Source of the DNA: Candidatus Aminicenantota bacterium
Lineage (GTDB): Bacteria; Acidobacteriota; Aminicenantia; Aminicenantales; Saccharicenantaceae
Length of the DNA: 13,188 nt
Assembly (NCBI GenBank): GCA_026393955.1
Contig: JAPKZE010000329.1
Coordinates: forward strand, 1 to 13,188
Direction of reading: 5' to 3'
Each line of letters opens with the position of its first letter. Within the stretch, counting starts at the first letter, position 1. Positions 1 through 7,844 of the stretch are shown in pieces. Position numbers and translations under genes: made by a program. The notes beneath the pieces were generated by a model that worked only from the letters and a program-made list of their open reading frames with translations, did not search any database and was not told the origin of the DNA.

Positions 1-313
1 CAAGCTCTGCGGTCTCGACGGCTACGGCACGGCGGGAAAGACGGGAACGGCCCAGAAATACGACAACAGCCTCAAAGCCTACACGAAGAATTACACGGCC
101 TCGTTCGTCGGCTTCACCCCGCTCGAGCGGCCGCGCCTGTCGATGATCGTCATGCTCGACGACCCGAATGAAGGCTACTACGGCGGTCAGAACTGCGCTC
201 CCGTTTTCAAGGCCATCGCCCGCCAGGTCCTGCGCTACCTCCGCGTCCCGCCGGAGCGGGCCCTGCCGACCCGCGTCCTGACGGCCGGGCTCGGGAAAGG
301 GAAGACGCCGTGA
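1..313 (+). CDS. ftsI: Division-specific peptidoglycan transpeptidase (penicillin-binding protein, FtsI/PBP3 type), C-terminal fragment
   Basis: The gene runs in from the left edge; the first complete codon starts at base 2 and 103 residues plus the stop are visible. The fragment covers the end of the penicillin-binding transpeptidase domain. The third active-site motif, KTGTAQ, lies at fragment residues 13-18 (K13 at bases 38-40). It is followed by the usual end of the domain: SFVGFTP, a strand ending in VMLDDP, and NCAPVFKAIA. Enzymes of this family cross-link septal peptidoglycan in the periplasm by acylating an active-site serine, which lies outside the window. No PASTA repeats follow, which favours a vegetative FtsI over a SpoVD-type protein. 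Its TGA overlaps the GTG start of murE by four bases. The position directly before murE is the standard place of ftsI in dcw clusters and supports the name. Confidence 0.93.
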   Translation, partial: KLCGLDGYGTAGKTGTAQKYDNSLKAYTKNYTASFVGFTPLERPRLSMIVMLDDPNEGYYGGQNCAPVFKAIARQVLRYLRVPPERALPTRVLTAGLGKGKTP

Positions 314-1776
314 CGCTCCAGGACGTCCTCCAGGGCATCCCGGTCGTCGCCGCCGGCGGCGCGATGACGGAGGAGATCGCCGGCATCGCCTTCAACTCCA
401 AGGCCGCCCGGCCCGGCTTCCTCTTCGCGGCCCTGCCCGGCGCGGCCCGCAACGGCCTGGACTTCGTGGCCGAAGCCCTGGCCGCCGGCGCGGTGGCCGT
501 CCTGTCCGCGTGGCCGAAGCCGCCGGCCGTCGACACCGCCTGGGTCCAGGTGGCCGACGCCCGCGAAGCCCTGGCCCTGGCCGCCGCGAACTTCTACGGC
601 CACCCGTCGGACCGGATGAAGGTGGTCGGCGTCACCGGGACCAAGGGCAAGACGACCACGACCTTCATCCTCGAGGAGATCCTGCGGGCGGCCGGCGCGG
701 CCCCGGGACTCATCGGCACGATCGAATACCGCCGCCCCGGCTGGTCCGCGGCCGCGCCGCGGACGACCCCCGAATCCTCCGACCTGCAAGCCCTCCTCCG
801 CGATTTCCTCGACGCCGGCGTCAGCCACTGCGTCATGGAGGTCTCCTCCCACGCCCTGGAACAGAAGCGGGTTTGGGGCGTCAGCTACGACGTCGCCGTC
901 TTCACCAATCTCAGCGGCGAGCACATGGACTACCACCCCAGCATGGAGGCCTATTTCGAGGCCAAGAGGAAGCTCTTCTTCCTCGACCACAAGAAGAGCG
1001 CGGCGGTCGTCAATTGGGACGACCCGTGGGGCCAGAAGCTCGTCGCCGAGCTGCCCATGGCGACCGTCACCTTCGGTCTCGAGCCCGCGGCCATCGTCCG
1101 GGCACTTAAATACATCCCCTCCGAGAACGGCATCGACGTCCAGGTCACCTACCCCGGCGGGACGATGCGGATCCAATCGGCGCTGGTCGGCCGGCACAAC
1201 CTCTACAACCTCCTGGCGGCCGTCGGCGCCGCCCTGGCCCTGTCCGTCCCGCCGGCCGACATCGTCAAGGGCATCGCCGCGCTCAAGGGCGTACCGGGGC
1301 GCTTCGAGCGCGTCCCCAACCGCCGCGGCCTCCTGGTCGTCGTCGACTACGCCCACACGGACAACGCCCTGGAGAACCTGCTCATGACCGCCCGCGAGTT
1401 CAAGCCGCGCCGGGTCATCGTCGTCTTCGGCGCCGGCGGCGACCGCGACCGGGACAAGCGCGAGCGCATGGGCCGGGTCGCCGCCCGCCTGGCCGATTGG
1501 ACGGTGCTGACCTCGGACAACCCCCGCAGCGAGGACCCCGCGGAGATCATCGCCGCGATCGAGCGCGGCTTCACCAAAGAGGCCGTCCGGGCCTACGAGG
1601 TCGAGCCCGACCGCCGGAAAGCCATCGTCCGGGCCCTGGCCACGGCCAACAAGGGCGATATCGTCCTCGTCGCCGGCAAGGGCCACGAGAACACCCAGAT
1701 CTTCAGGGACCGGACCGTTCACTTCAGCGACGTCGAGGCCGTCGAAGAGACGCTCCGCGGCATGGAGGGTTCCTGA
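310..1776 (+). CDS. murE: UDP-N-acetylmuramoyl-L-alanyl-D-glutamate--2,6-diaminopimelate ligase (MurE)
   Basis: This cytoplasmic Mur ligase uses ATP to add the third stem-peptide residue to UDP-MurNAc-L-Ala-D-Glu. At 488 residues it has the family's usual length and three-domain plan: UDP-substrate domain about 1-97, ATPase domain about 98-325, C-terminal domain beyond. The ATP loop GTKGKTT starts at G110. The motif EVSSHAL and the strand FTNLSGEHMDYH follow. K219 in FEAKRK is the expected carbamoylated lysine, and DYAHT starts at D346. The DNPR motif at 403-406 marks enzymes that select meso-diaminopimelate; lysine-adding enzymes differ there. The start is a GTG sharing a GTGA overlap with the ftsI stop, preceded by the purine-rich GGGAAAGGGAAG. 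The N-terminus from this start aligns with the family, including GIAFNSKAARPGFLF, so no other start is needed. Two bases separate it from murF. Confidence 0.97.
   Translation: MTLQDVLQGIPVVAAGGAMTEEIAGIAFNSKAARPGFLFAALPGAARNGLDFVAEALAAGAVAVLSAWPKPPAVDTAWVQVADAREALALAAANFYGHPSDRMKVVGVTGTKGKTTTTFILEEILRAAGAAPGLIGTIEYRRPGWSAAAPRTTPESSDLQALLRDFLDAGVSHCVMEVSSHALEQKRVWGVSYDVAVFTNLSGEHMDYHPSMEAYFEAKRKLFFLDHKKSAAVVNWDDPWGQKLVAELPMATVTFGLEPAAIVRALKYIPSENGIDVQVTYPGGTMRIQSALVGRHNLYNLLAAVGAALALSVPPADIVKGIAALKGVPGRFERVPNRRGLLVVVDYAHTDNALENLLMTAREFKPRRVIVVFGAGGDRDRDKRERMGRVAARLADWTVLTSDNPRSEDPAEIIAAIERGFTKEAVRAYEVEPDRRKAIVRALATANKGDIVLVAGKGHENTQIFRDRTVHFSDVEAVEETLRGMEGS
1764..1769 (+). promoter_or_regulatory. 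Ribosome binding site of murF (GGAGGG)
   Basis: GGAGGG lies nine bases before the ATG at 1779, inside the last codons of murE. It supports that ATG over the many upstream in-frame codons, since the reading frame stays open as far back as 1497. The residues read upstream of 1779 do not resemble MurF. Confidence 0.7.
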
Positions 1777-1778
1777 CC

Positions 1779-3164
1779 ATGGCCGAATGGAGGCTCGAGG
1801 AGATCGCCCGGGTCGCCGGCGGCACGGTCCTCCAAGGTCCGCCCGCGCAGAGCTTCGGCAGCTACGGCCTCGATTCGCGGACGATCGCCCCGGGGGGCCT
1901 GTTCTTCGCCATCCCGGGCCGGCGCGACGGACACGATTTCGTCGCCGCCGCGGCCGGGCGGGGCGCCGCCGGCGCGGTCGTCAGCCGGCCGGTCGCGGTC
2001 GCCGATGCGGCCTTCGGCCTCGTCCAGGTCCGGGACACGGTGGAGGCTCTCCAGGCCCTGGCCCGCGAGGTCCTGGTCCGCCGGCCGGTCCAGGTCGTCG
2101 GCGTGACCGGCAGCGTCGGCAAGACGACGACCAAGGAGTTCACGGCCGCGCTCCTGGCCTCCCGCTTCCGGGTCCTCCGGTCCGAGGGGAACTACAACAA
2201 CTCCCTCGGCCTGGCCTTGTCGCTCCTCCGGCTCGATCCGGCCGACGAGGCGGCCGTTCTCGAGATGGGCATGAGCGCGCCCGGCGAGATCCGGGCCCTC
2301 ACCCGCATCGCCCCGCCCGACGTCGCCGTGATCACCAACATCAGCCCCGTCCATCTCCAGTTCTTCGCCGGCCTGGAGGAGATCGCCCTGGCCAAGAAAG
2401 AGATCCTCGACGGGGCCAAGCCCGGCGCGACGGCCGTCGTCAACGGCGACGACCCGCTGGTCGAAAAGATCGCCCGGGATTTCGCCGGCCGCAGGCTGAC
2501 CTTCGGCCGGGGGGCGGCCTGCGACGTCCGGGCCGAGGGCCTCGTGTCGAAGGGCTACGCCGGCTTCGAATTCGTCCTCCGCTACGGGACCGAGTCGGGC
2601 CCCGTCGCCTTCCCCTGCGTCAACGAGGCCGCGGTGGCGAACCTCCTGGCCGCCGCGGCCGTCTGCCTGTCCTTCGGGCTGCCGTTCGACGCGATCCGTC
2701 CGGCTATCCGGGCCCTGAAGCCGTTCGCGATGCGGGGCACGGTGGTCGAAGCGGGTCGCGGCGTCCGCATCTACGACGATTCCTACAACTCGAATCCCCG
2801 CGCCCTCGAGGCCGCGCTGAAGAGCCTGGCCGGGCTGCCGGCCCCGCGCCGGGTCGCGGTGCTGGCCGACATGCTCGAGCTCGGCCAGGGCGAATCCGCC
2901 TTCCACCGCCGGGCCGGCGAGACCGCGGCCCGGTCGGGCTGGGACGTTCTCGTCACCGTCGGCCCGCTGGCCGCGCACATCGCCGCAGGCGCCGCCGCGG
3001 CCGGACTGGACCCGGCCGCGATCCACGTCTTCGCCGATTCGGAGGCCGCCGCGGCGGCCATCGCCGGGATCGTCCGGGACGGCGACCTGGTCCTGGTCAA
3101 GGGCTCGCGCGGCATGAAGTCCGAGAAGGTCGTCGAGGCCCTCCGGGCTCGAGGAAAGGAGTAG
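1779..3164 (+). CDS. murF: UDP-N-acetylmuramoyl-tripeptide--D-alanyl-D-alanine ligase (MurF)
   Basis: MurF completes the cytoplasmic pentapeptide precursor by joining D-Ala-D-Ala to the tripeptide with ATP. The protein is 461 residues, normal for the family. Visible signatures in order are an N-terminal domain with DSRTIAPGGLFFAIPG, the ATP loop GSVGKTTTK from G111, NYNNSLG, EMGMSAPGEI, ITNISPVHLQFF, the C-terminal YDDSYNSNP, LADMLELG and VKGSRGMKSE near the end. All are in the MurF rather than the MurE or MurC form, notably the GSVGKT loop and the NSNP motif. The ATG at 1779 follows the murE stop by two bases and has a good ribosome binding site. A longer open frame reaches back to 1497 but is only the absence of stops in GC-rich DNA. 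The D-Ala-D-Ala ligase gene (ddl) that supplies the dipeptide is not in this window. Confidence 0.97.
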   Translation: MAEWRLEEIARVAGGTVLQGPPAQSFGSYGLDSRTIAPGGLFFAIPGRRDGHDFVAAAAGRGAAGAVVSRPVAVADAAFGLVQVRDTVEALQALAREVLVRRPVQVVGVTGSVGKTTTKEFTAALLASRFRVLRSEGNYNNSLGLALSLLRLDPADEAAVLEMGMSAPGEIRALTRIAPPDVAVITNISPVHLQFFAGLEEIALAKKEILDGAKPGATAVVNGDDPLVEKIARDFAGRRLTFGRGAACDVRAEGLVSKGYAGFEFVLRYGTESGPVAFPCVNEAAVANLLAAAAVCLSFGLPFDAIRPAIRALKPFAMRGTVVEAGRGVRIYDDSYNSNPRALEAALKSLAGLPAPRRVAVLADMLELGQGESAFHRRAGETAARSGWDVLVTVGPLAAHIAAGAAAAGLDPAAIHVFADSEAAAAAIAGIVRDGDLVLVKGSRGMKSEKVVEALRARGKE

Positions 3165-3167
3165 CCC

Positions 3168-4256
3168 GTGCTGTACTGGCTCCTCGTCCCGCTCAGCGGC
3201 AAGCTCTTCCTGTTCAACGTCTTCCGCTACATCACCGTGCGCACGGCGGCGGCCGGCATCACGGCGCTCCTCCTGAGCTTCCTCCTCGGCCCCCCGGTCA
3301 TCCGGCTCCTCCAGAGGCGCCAGATCGGCCAGGAGATCCGGGCCGACGGCCCGAAGGCCCATTACGCCAAGAAGGGGACGCCGTCCATGGGCGGTCTCCT
3401 GATCATCCTCTGCACCGTCGTCCCGACGCTCCTGTGGGCCGACCTCGGCAACCTCTACGTCTGGATCGCCATCCTGTCCATGATCCTGTTCGGCCTGGTC
3501 GGGCTCATCGACGACGTGCTCAAGGTCCGGCGGAAACAGTCCCTGGGGCTCCGGCCCTGGCAGAAGATGGCCCTCCAGATCGGCCTGGCGACAGCCGTCG
3601 GGCTGGTCTTCATCTGGATGGGTTCCCACGACAATTTCAGCCTGAACCTGGTGTTCCCGTTCTTCAAGAAATGGCTCCCCTATCTCGGCTGGTTCTACCT
3701 GCCCTGGATCGTCTTCATTCTGGTCGGATCCTCCAACGCCGTCAATCTCGCCGACGGGCTGGACGGCCTGGCCATCGGACTGACCCTGATCAGCGCCGCG
3801 GCCCTGACCGCGCTGACCTACATCGCCGGCAACGCCAAGTGGTCCATGTACCTCGGCATCCCGCGCGTGCCCCTGTCCGCCGAGCTGACCATCTTCGCCG
3901 GGGCGCTGGCCGGGGCCTGCCTCGGCTTCCTCTGGTTCAATTGCCACCCGGCCCAGGTCTTCATGGGGGACGTCGGAGCCCTGTCGCTCGGCGGGACCAT
4001 GGCCGTCATCGCCCTGCTCATCAAGCAGGAGTTCCTGCTCTTCACGGTGGCGGGCGTGTTCATCCTGGAAGCCCTCTCGGTCCTCATCCAGGTCAGCTAC
4101 TTCAAGCTGAGCGGGGGCAAGCGTGTCTTCAAGATGGCCCCGCTCCACCACCACTTCGAGCTCTCCGGCTGGCCGGAGGGCCGGGTGGTCATCCGGTTCT
4201 GGATCCTGGCCATCATCTTCGCCCTCTTCAGCCTGTCGACCCTGAAACTGAGATAG
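3168..4256 (+). CDS. mraY: Phospho-N-acetylmuramoyl-pentapeptide transferase (MraY)
   Basis: This polytopic inner-membrane enzyme moves phospho-MurNAc-pentapeptide from UDP to undecaprenyl phosphate, making lipid I. It has 362 residues, the usual length, with about ten hydrophobic segments. The N-terminus VPLSGKLFLFNVFRYITVR and then KKGTPSMGG are typical. The magnesium and catalytic residues are present: D115 and D116 in GLIDDVLKV, the loop SNAVNLADGLDG, D268 in VFMGDVG, and the histidine cluster HHHFE at 327-331. The start is GTG at 3168, three bases after the murF stop. AAAGGAG at 3155-3161 serves as its ribosome binding site and overlaps the end of murF. Other members of the polyprenyl-phosphate transferase superfamily (WecA, TagO) lack the HHHFE and FNVFRYIT signatures, so the assignment is firm. 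Confidence 0.97.
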   Translation: MLYWLLVPLSGKLFLFNVFRYITVRTAAAGITALLLSFLLGPPVIRLLQRRQIGQEIRADGPKAHYAKKGTPSMGGLLIILCTVVPTLLWADLGNLYVWIAILSMILFGLVGLIDDVLKVRRKQSLGLRPWQKMALQIGLATAVGLVFIWMGSHDNFSLNLVFPFFKKWLPYLGWFYLPWIVFILVGSSNAVNLADGLDGLAIGLTLISAAALTALTYIAGNAKWSMYLGIPRVPLSAELTIFAGALAGACLGFLWFNCHPAQVFMGDVGALSLGGTMAVIALLIKQEFLLFTVAGVFILEALSVLIQVSYFKLSGGKRVFKMAPLHHHFELSGWPEGRVVIRFWILAIIFALFSLSTLKLR

Positions 4257-4258
4257 AC

Positions 4259-5632
4259 ATGGAACTTCGCGGCCGGAGCGTCCTCATCGTCGGCTTCGAG
4301 CGGACCGGCGAGGCTCTCTGCCGTTTTCTCCTCGACCGCGGCGCCCGGGTCACCGTCAGCGACAGGAAGCCGGCCGAGGCCTTCGGAGCCAAGCTCGGCC
4401 CGTTCCTCGACCGCGGCGTCGTCTTCGAGACGGGCGGCCACCGCCCGGAGACGTTCCTCTCGGCCGGCCTCATCGTCCCCAGCCCGGGCGTCCCGCCCAT
4501 CGCCGAGATCCTGGCCGCCCGCGACAGGGGCGTCCCGGTCCTCGCGGAGATCGAGCTGGCCTGTCTGTTCCTCAAGGGCCGGATCGTCGCCATCACCGGC
4601 TCCAACGGCAAATCGACCACGACCACCCTCGTCCACAAGATCCTCCGGGAGGCCGGCCTTCGGGCCCGCCTGGCCGGCAACATCGGCACCCCGCTCGTCT
4701 CCTTCGTCGACAGGAGCCGCGACGACGACATCTACGTCACCGAGATCTCGAGCTTCCAGCTCGAATACACCGAGCGCTTCACCCCGGCCGTCGCCGCGCT
4801 CCTCAACGTCTCCGAGAACCACATCGACTGGCACGGCACGTTCGACCGCTACTTCGCGGCCAAGACCAAGCTCATCCTGCGCATGGGGCCGGACGGCCGG
4901 GCCGTGCTCAACCGCGACGACGCCCGCGTCTGGGGCCTTCGCTCCGAAGCGCGGGCCCGAGTCTACGGCTTCAGCCGCAAGCGCCGCCTGGCCCGGGGCG
5001 CCTGCCTCGAGGACGGCTGGGTCGTCCTGCGCGACGGCGCGCCCGAGAAGGTCCTCCCGGCCGCGCGGATCGCCCTGCCGGGCGCCCACAACCTGGAGAA
5101 CGTGCTGGCCGCCGCGATGATCGCCCGCCTGCTGGGCGTTCCCCCCGCCTCGATCCGCCGGTCGGTCCTGGCCTTCCGCGGCCTCGAGCACCGGCTCGAA
5201 GAGGTCCTCACGGTCCGGGGCGTCCGCTTCGTCAACGACTCGAAGGCGACGACCGTCGACGCCACCCTGAAGGCCCTGGCCAGCTTCGACCGTCCGGTCG
5301 TCCTCATCCTGGGCGGCCGCGGCAAGGGCGGGGATTTCTCGCCCCTGCGCGCCGCGGTCCGGAAGCGGGCCCGCGCGGTCGTGCTCGTCGGCGAGGCCGC
5401 GGACAAGATCGAGCAGGCCCTCGGCGGCGCCCGGCCCGTCGTCCGGGCCCCGGACTACCGCGCGGTCGTCCGGACCGCCTTCGGGCTGGCCGCCCGGGGC
5501 GACATCGTCCTCCTGGCTCCGGCCTGCACGAGCTGGGACATGTTCAGAAACTTCGAGGAACGCGGCCGGACCTTCAAGCGGGAGGTCCGTCTCCTGGCCG
5601 CGGGCCTGCGGCGGAAGGGGGCCCGGGGATGA
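4259..5632 (+). CDS. murD: UDP-N-acetylmuramoylalanine--D-glutamate ligase (MurD)
   Basis: MurD adds D-glutamate to UDP-MurNAc-L-Ala in the cytoplasm. The 457-residue protein has the three Mur-ligase domains: about 1-92, 93-290 and 291-457. Signatures are PSPGVPP, the ATP loop GSNGKST from G114, ITEISSFQLE-like VTEISSFQLEY, NVSENHIDWH, the probable carbamoylated lysine K202 in FAAKTK, GAHNLENVLAA, FRGLEHRLE, NDSKATT, LGGRGKGGDF and the C-terminal SWDMFRNFEERG. One oddity is the N-terminal nucleotide-binding loop, which reads GFERTG at residues 12-17 where the family usually has a second glycine (GLGxTG or GLGxSG). The ATG at 4259 follows the mraY stop by two bases with only a weak purine stretch before it, so initiation may rely on ribosomes finishing mraY. 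The open frame continues upstream through mraY, but that part has no MurD similarity. The TGA overlaps the ftsW ATG by four bases. Confidence 0.97.
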   Translation: MELRGRSVLIVGFERTGEALCRFLLDRGARVTVSDRKPAEAFGAKLGPFLDRGVVFETGGHRPETFLSAGLIVPSPGVPPIAEILAARDRGVPVLAEIELACLFLKGRIVAITGSNGKSTTTTLVHKILREAGLRARLAGNIGTPLVSFVDRSRDDDIYVTEISSFQLEYTERFTPAVAALLNVSENHIDWHGTFDRYFAAKTKLILRMGPDGRAVLNRDDARVWGLRSEARARVYGFSRKRRLARGACLEDGWVVLRDGAPEKVLPAARIALPGAHNLENVLAAAMIARLLGVPPASIRRSVLAFRGLEHRLEEVLTVRGVRFVNDSKATTVDATLKALASFDRPVVLILGGRGKGGDFSPLRAAVRKRARAVVLVGEAADKIEQALGGARPVVRAPDYRAVVRTAFGLAARGDIVLLAPACTSWDMFRNFEERGRTFKREVRLLAAGLRRKGARG

Positions 5633-6747
5633 GCGCCCGGCGCCGGCTCTCGTTCGACGTGCCGCTCCTCGCGGTCACGGTCATGCTGGTCGTCCTCGGC
5701 GTCTTTTTCGTCTTCAGCTCGTCGAGCTTCATGGCCAGCGAGAAATACGGCCAGTCGTTCCATTTCATGATCCAGCAGGTCGTCGGCGCGCTGGCCGGGC
5801 TCGCCCTCATCGCCTTTCTCACCTCGGTCAAGAAGCCCTTCTTCCTGCAGCCCGGCTTCGTCTACGGGCTCCTCGGCCTGACCGTCCTCCTGCTCCTCCT
5901 CTGCCTGGCCATGCCCAGCGTCGCCCACACCAACCGCTGGGTCATCCTTTTCGGCGTGCGCTTCCAGCCCTCGGAGCTGGCCAAGATCAGCCTCATCCTC
6001 TTCCTGGCCACTTACGCCGAGGCCAAGAAGGACACCATCAACGAGATCAAAACGCTGGCCGTTCCCGTGGCCGTGCTCATCGTCGCCATCGTCCTCGTCC
6101 TCCTCGAACCGGACTTCGGCACGGCCGTCCTGCTGGCTGCCCTGGCCGCGATGGTCCTCTTCATCGGCGGCGTCAAGCTCCGCTACCTCGCCGCCGCCGG
6201 TCTCCTGGCCCTGGCCCTGTTCGGCTTTTATCTTGTCCAGGCCGACTACCGGGTCCAGCGGATCCAGGGCTTCCTCTCGGCCGACAAGGACGTCCTGGGG
6301 GCCGGCTACCAGGTCGAGCAGTCCAAGCTGGCCTTCGGCACGGGCGGGCTCATCGGGGCGGGCCTCGGCCAGTCCACGCAAAAGCTCAACTTCCTGCCGT
6401 ACGCCCACACGGATTTCATCTTCGCCATCCTGGGCGAGGAGACCGGGCTCCTCGGGACCCTCCTCACGCTCGGCCTGTATCTCTTCTTCCTCTGGCGGGG
6501 GCTGAAGATCTCCCTGACCGCGCCCAGTCCCAGCTACAAGATGATCGCCGCGGGCGTCACGCTGGCCATCGTCGCCCAAGCCCTCATGAACATGTCCATC
6601 GTCCTCGGTCTCGGACCGGCCAAGGGAACGCCCCTGCCCCTCCTGTCCTACGGCCGGTCCTCGCTCATCTGCACGCTGGCCGCCGTGGGCCTCCTCCTTC
6701 ACATCAGCCAGAAGCGGAGCGACACGTGGGGACAGGTGAAGATATGA
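5629..6747 (+). CDS. ftsW: Septal peptidoglycan glycosyltransferase FtsW (SEDS family)
   Basis: FtsW is an integral membrane SEDS protein that polymerises lipid II into glycan strands at the septum together with the FtsI transpeptidase. The protein has 372 residues and about ten hydrophobic segments (roughly 10-32, 48-66, 75-95, 118-131, 143-162, 164-181, 185-203, 264-289, 305-328, 338-360). Conserved elements are NRW at 102-104, FQPSELAK at 112-119, EPDFGT at 160-165, the GYQVEQSKLAFGTGGL loop, and HTDFIFA, whose D262 matches the catalytic aspartate of the family. The hallmark SYGGSS appears as SYGRSS, with R343 replacing glycine. RodA is the main alternative; position between murD and murG favours FtsW. 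The ATG shares an ATGA overlap with murD and is preceded by GGAAGGGG at 5613-5620. The TGA likewise overlaps the murG ATG. Confidence 0.95.
   Translation: MSARRRLSFDVPLLAVTVMLVVLGVFFVFSSSSFMASEKYGQSFHFMIQQVVGALAGLALIAFLTSVKKPFFLQPGFVYGLLGLTVLLLLLCLAMPSVAHTNRWVILFGVRFQPSELAKISLILFLATYAEAKKDTINEIKTLAVPVAVLIVAIVLVLLEPDFGTAVLLAALAAMVLFIGGVKLRYLAAAGLLALALFGFYLVQADYRVQRIQGFLSADKDVLGAGYQVEQSKLAFGTGGLIGAGLGQSTQKLNFLPYAHTDFIFAILGEETGLLGTLLTLGLYLFFLWRGLKISLTAPSPSYKMIAAGVTLAIVAQALMNMSIVLGLGPAKGTPLPLLSYGRSSLICTLAAVGLLLHISQKRSDTWGQVKI
6734..6739 (+). promoter_or_regulatory. Ribosome binding site of murG (AGGTGA)
   Basis: AGGTGA sits four bases before the ATG at 6744, which itself overlaps the ftsW stop as ATGA. 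It favours 6744 over the in-frame GTG at 6726, which would add six residues with no counterpart in the family and overlap ftsW by 22 bases. Confidence 0.5.
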
Positions 6748-7844
6748 GAAGGCCTCCCGTCATCATCAGCGGCGGCGGGACCGGCGGCCACCTCTACCCG
6801 GCCCTCGTCGTCGGCCGGAAGCTGCTCGAGCTGGCGCCGGAGATCGCGCTGACCTACGTCGGGACCCGGCGCGAGGTCGAAGGCCGCATCATGGCCGACC
6901 ACGGCGTCCGCTTCATCCCCATGCGCATCGAGGGCCTGAAGGGCCGCGGCCTCAAGAGCCTGCGCGGCCTCGTCGTCCTCCCGCTCGCCTTCGTCCACTC
7001 GCTCTGGATCCTCGCCCGCACCCGGCCCGCGCTCGTCGTGGGCGTCGGCGGCTACAGCTCCGGCCCCATCGTCCTGCTCGCGTCGTGGTTCCGCGTCCCG
7101 ACCGTCATCCTGGAGCAGAACGCCCGGCCGGGCTTCACCAACCGCCTGCTGGCCCGGTCCGTGCGCAAGGCCGTCGTGGCCTTCCCCTCGGCCCTGCCGG
7201 CCTTCCGGGGCAAGGGCGTCGCCCTCGGCAATCCCGTTCGCGAAGCGTTCTACGGCTTGCCGGCGAAGAAGCGCGGCCCGTCGCTCGACGTCCTGGTCTT
7301 CGGCGGCAGCCAGGGCTCCCATTTCCTCAACACCCGGATCGTCGAAGCCCTGCCGCGGTTCTCCGCCGCCAAGGACCGGCTGCGGCTCACCCACCAGACC
7401 GGCGTCGACGACCTGGCCGAGGTCGCCGCGGCCTACCGGGCCGGCGGCTTCGACCGGGCCGAGGTGGCCGCCTATCTGCCCGATATGCCCGCCTACTTCG
7501 GCCGGGCCGACCTGGTCGTCTGCCGGGCCGGGGCGACGACGCTGGCCGAGCTCATCGCGGCCCGCAAGGCCGCCCTCCTCGTCCCCTTCGCCGGGGCGGC
7601 CGACGATCACCAGACCGCCAACGCCAGCGAGCTCGCGGCGGCCGGCGGGGCCGTGGTCCTGGCCGAAGCCGAAGCCTCCGCGGAGGCGCTGGCCGCCCGC
7701 ATCCTCCGCTTCCTCGACCACCCCGAAGAGCTCGACGACCTGGAGCGGAACGTGGCCGCGCTCCAGGTCGAGGACCCGGCCGGCCGGATCGCCGCGCTCT
7801 GCCTGTCCCTGATGACGCACGCCCCCAAGGAGTCCTTCGCGTGA
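6744..7844 (+). CDS. murG: Undecaprenyldiphospho-muramoylpentapeptide beta-N-acetylglucosaminyltransferase (MurG)
   Basis: MurG transfers GlcNAc from UDP-GlcNAc to lipid I on the cytoplasmic face of the membrane, giving lipid II. The 366-residue protein has the GT-B glycosyltransferase fold of family GT28. GGGTGGH at residues 10-16 is the N-terminal glycine loop, with H16 the conserved histidine. GVGGYSSGP, EQNARPGFTNR, GNPVR, GGSQGS, THQTG and CRAGATTLAE follow. PFAGAADDHQTANA near the C-terminus is the acceptor and donor site segment. The ATG at 6744 overlaps the ftsW stop and gives the standard short N-terminus before the glycine loop. The GTG of murC overlaps its TGA. All expected signatures are present and the length is normal. 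Confidence 0.97.
   Translation: MRRPPVIISGGGTGGHLYPALVVGRKLLELAPEIALTYVGTRREVEGRIMADHGVRFIPMRIEGLKGRGLKSLRGLVVLPLAFVHSLWILARTRPALVVGVGGYSSGPIVLLASWFRVPTVILEQNARPGFTNRLLARSVRKAVVAFPSALPAFRGKGVALGNPVREAFYGLPAKKRGPSLDVLVFGGSQGSHFLNTRIVEALPRFSAAKDRLRLTHQTGVDDLAEVAAAYRAGGFDRAEVAAYLPDMPAYFGRADLVVCRAGATTLAELIAARKAALLVPFAGAADDHQTANASELAAAGGAVVLAEAEASAEALAARILRFLDHPEELDDLERNVAALQVEDPAGRIAALCLSLMTHAPKESFA
7827..7832 (+). promoter_or_regulatory. Ribosome binding site of murC (AAGGAG)
   Basis: AAGGAG lies eight bases before the GTG at 7841, inside the last codons of murG. It fixes the murC start although the reading frame is open back to 7085. Confidence 0.75.

Noticed and set aside
3157..3184. AGGAG of the mraY ribosome binding site could pair with CTCCT at 3180-3184, giving a possible start-masking hairpin
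   Set aside because: The pairing is only five base pairs with an 18-base loop. Such short matches are frequent by chance in GC-rich DNA, so it is not strong enough to call a regulatory structure.
1719..4154. An 811-codon open frame on the minus strand, with further long minus-strand frames at 235-1722, 4097-5191, 5455-6702, 6699-7820, 7607-9481, 9201-10574 and 10836-12386
   Set aside because: They lie antisense to well-identified genes. Their translations are rich in D, E, G, R and A without recognisable domains, as expected when GC-rich codons with C or G at the third position are read backwards.
1787..4258. Plus-strand open frame upstream of murD, continuous through murF and mraY
   Set aside because: It is an out-of-frame shadow rich in R, G and P. 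MurD similarity begins only at the ATG at 4259.
6726..6743. Alternative GTG start for murG at 6726
   Set aside because: The ATG at 6744 forms the same ATGA overlap seen at the murD-ftsW junction, has AGGTGA before it and gives the normal short N-terminus.
7085..7840. Plus-strand open frame upstream of murC, giving an apparent 714-residue protein
   Set aside because: The upstream part is a shadow frame of murG with no MurC similarity. The GTG at 7841 with AAGGAG before it is the natural start.
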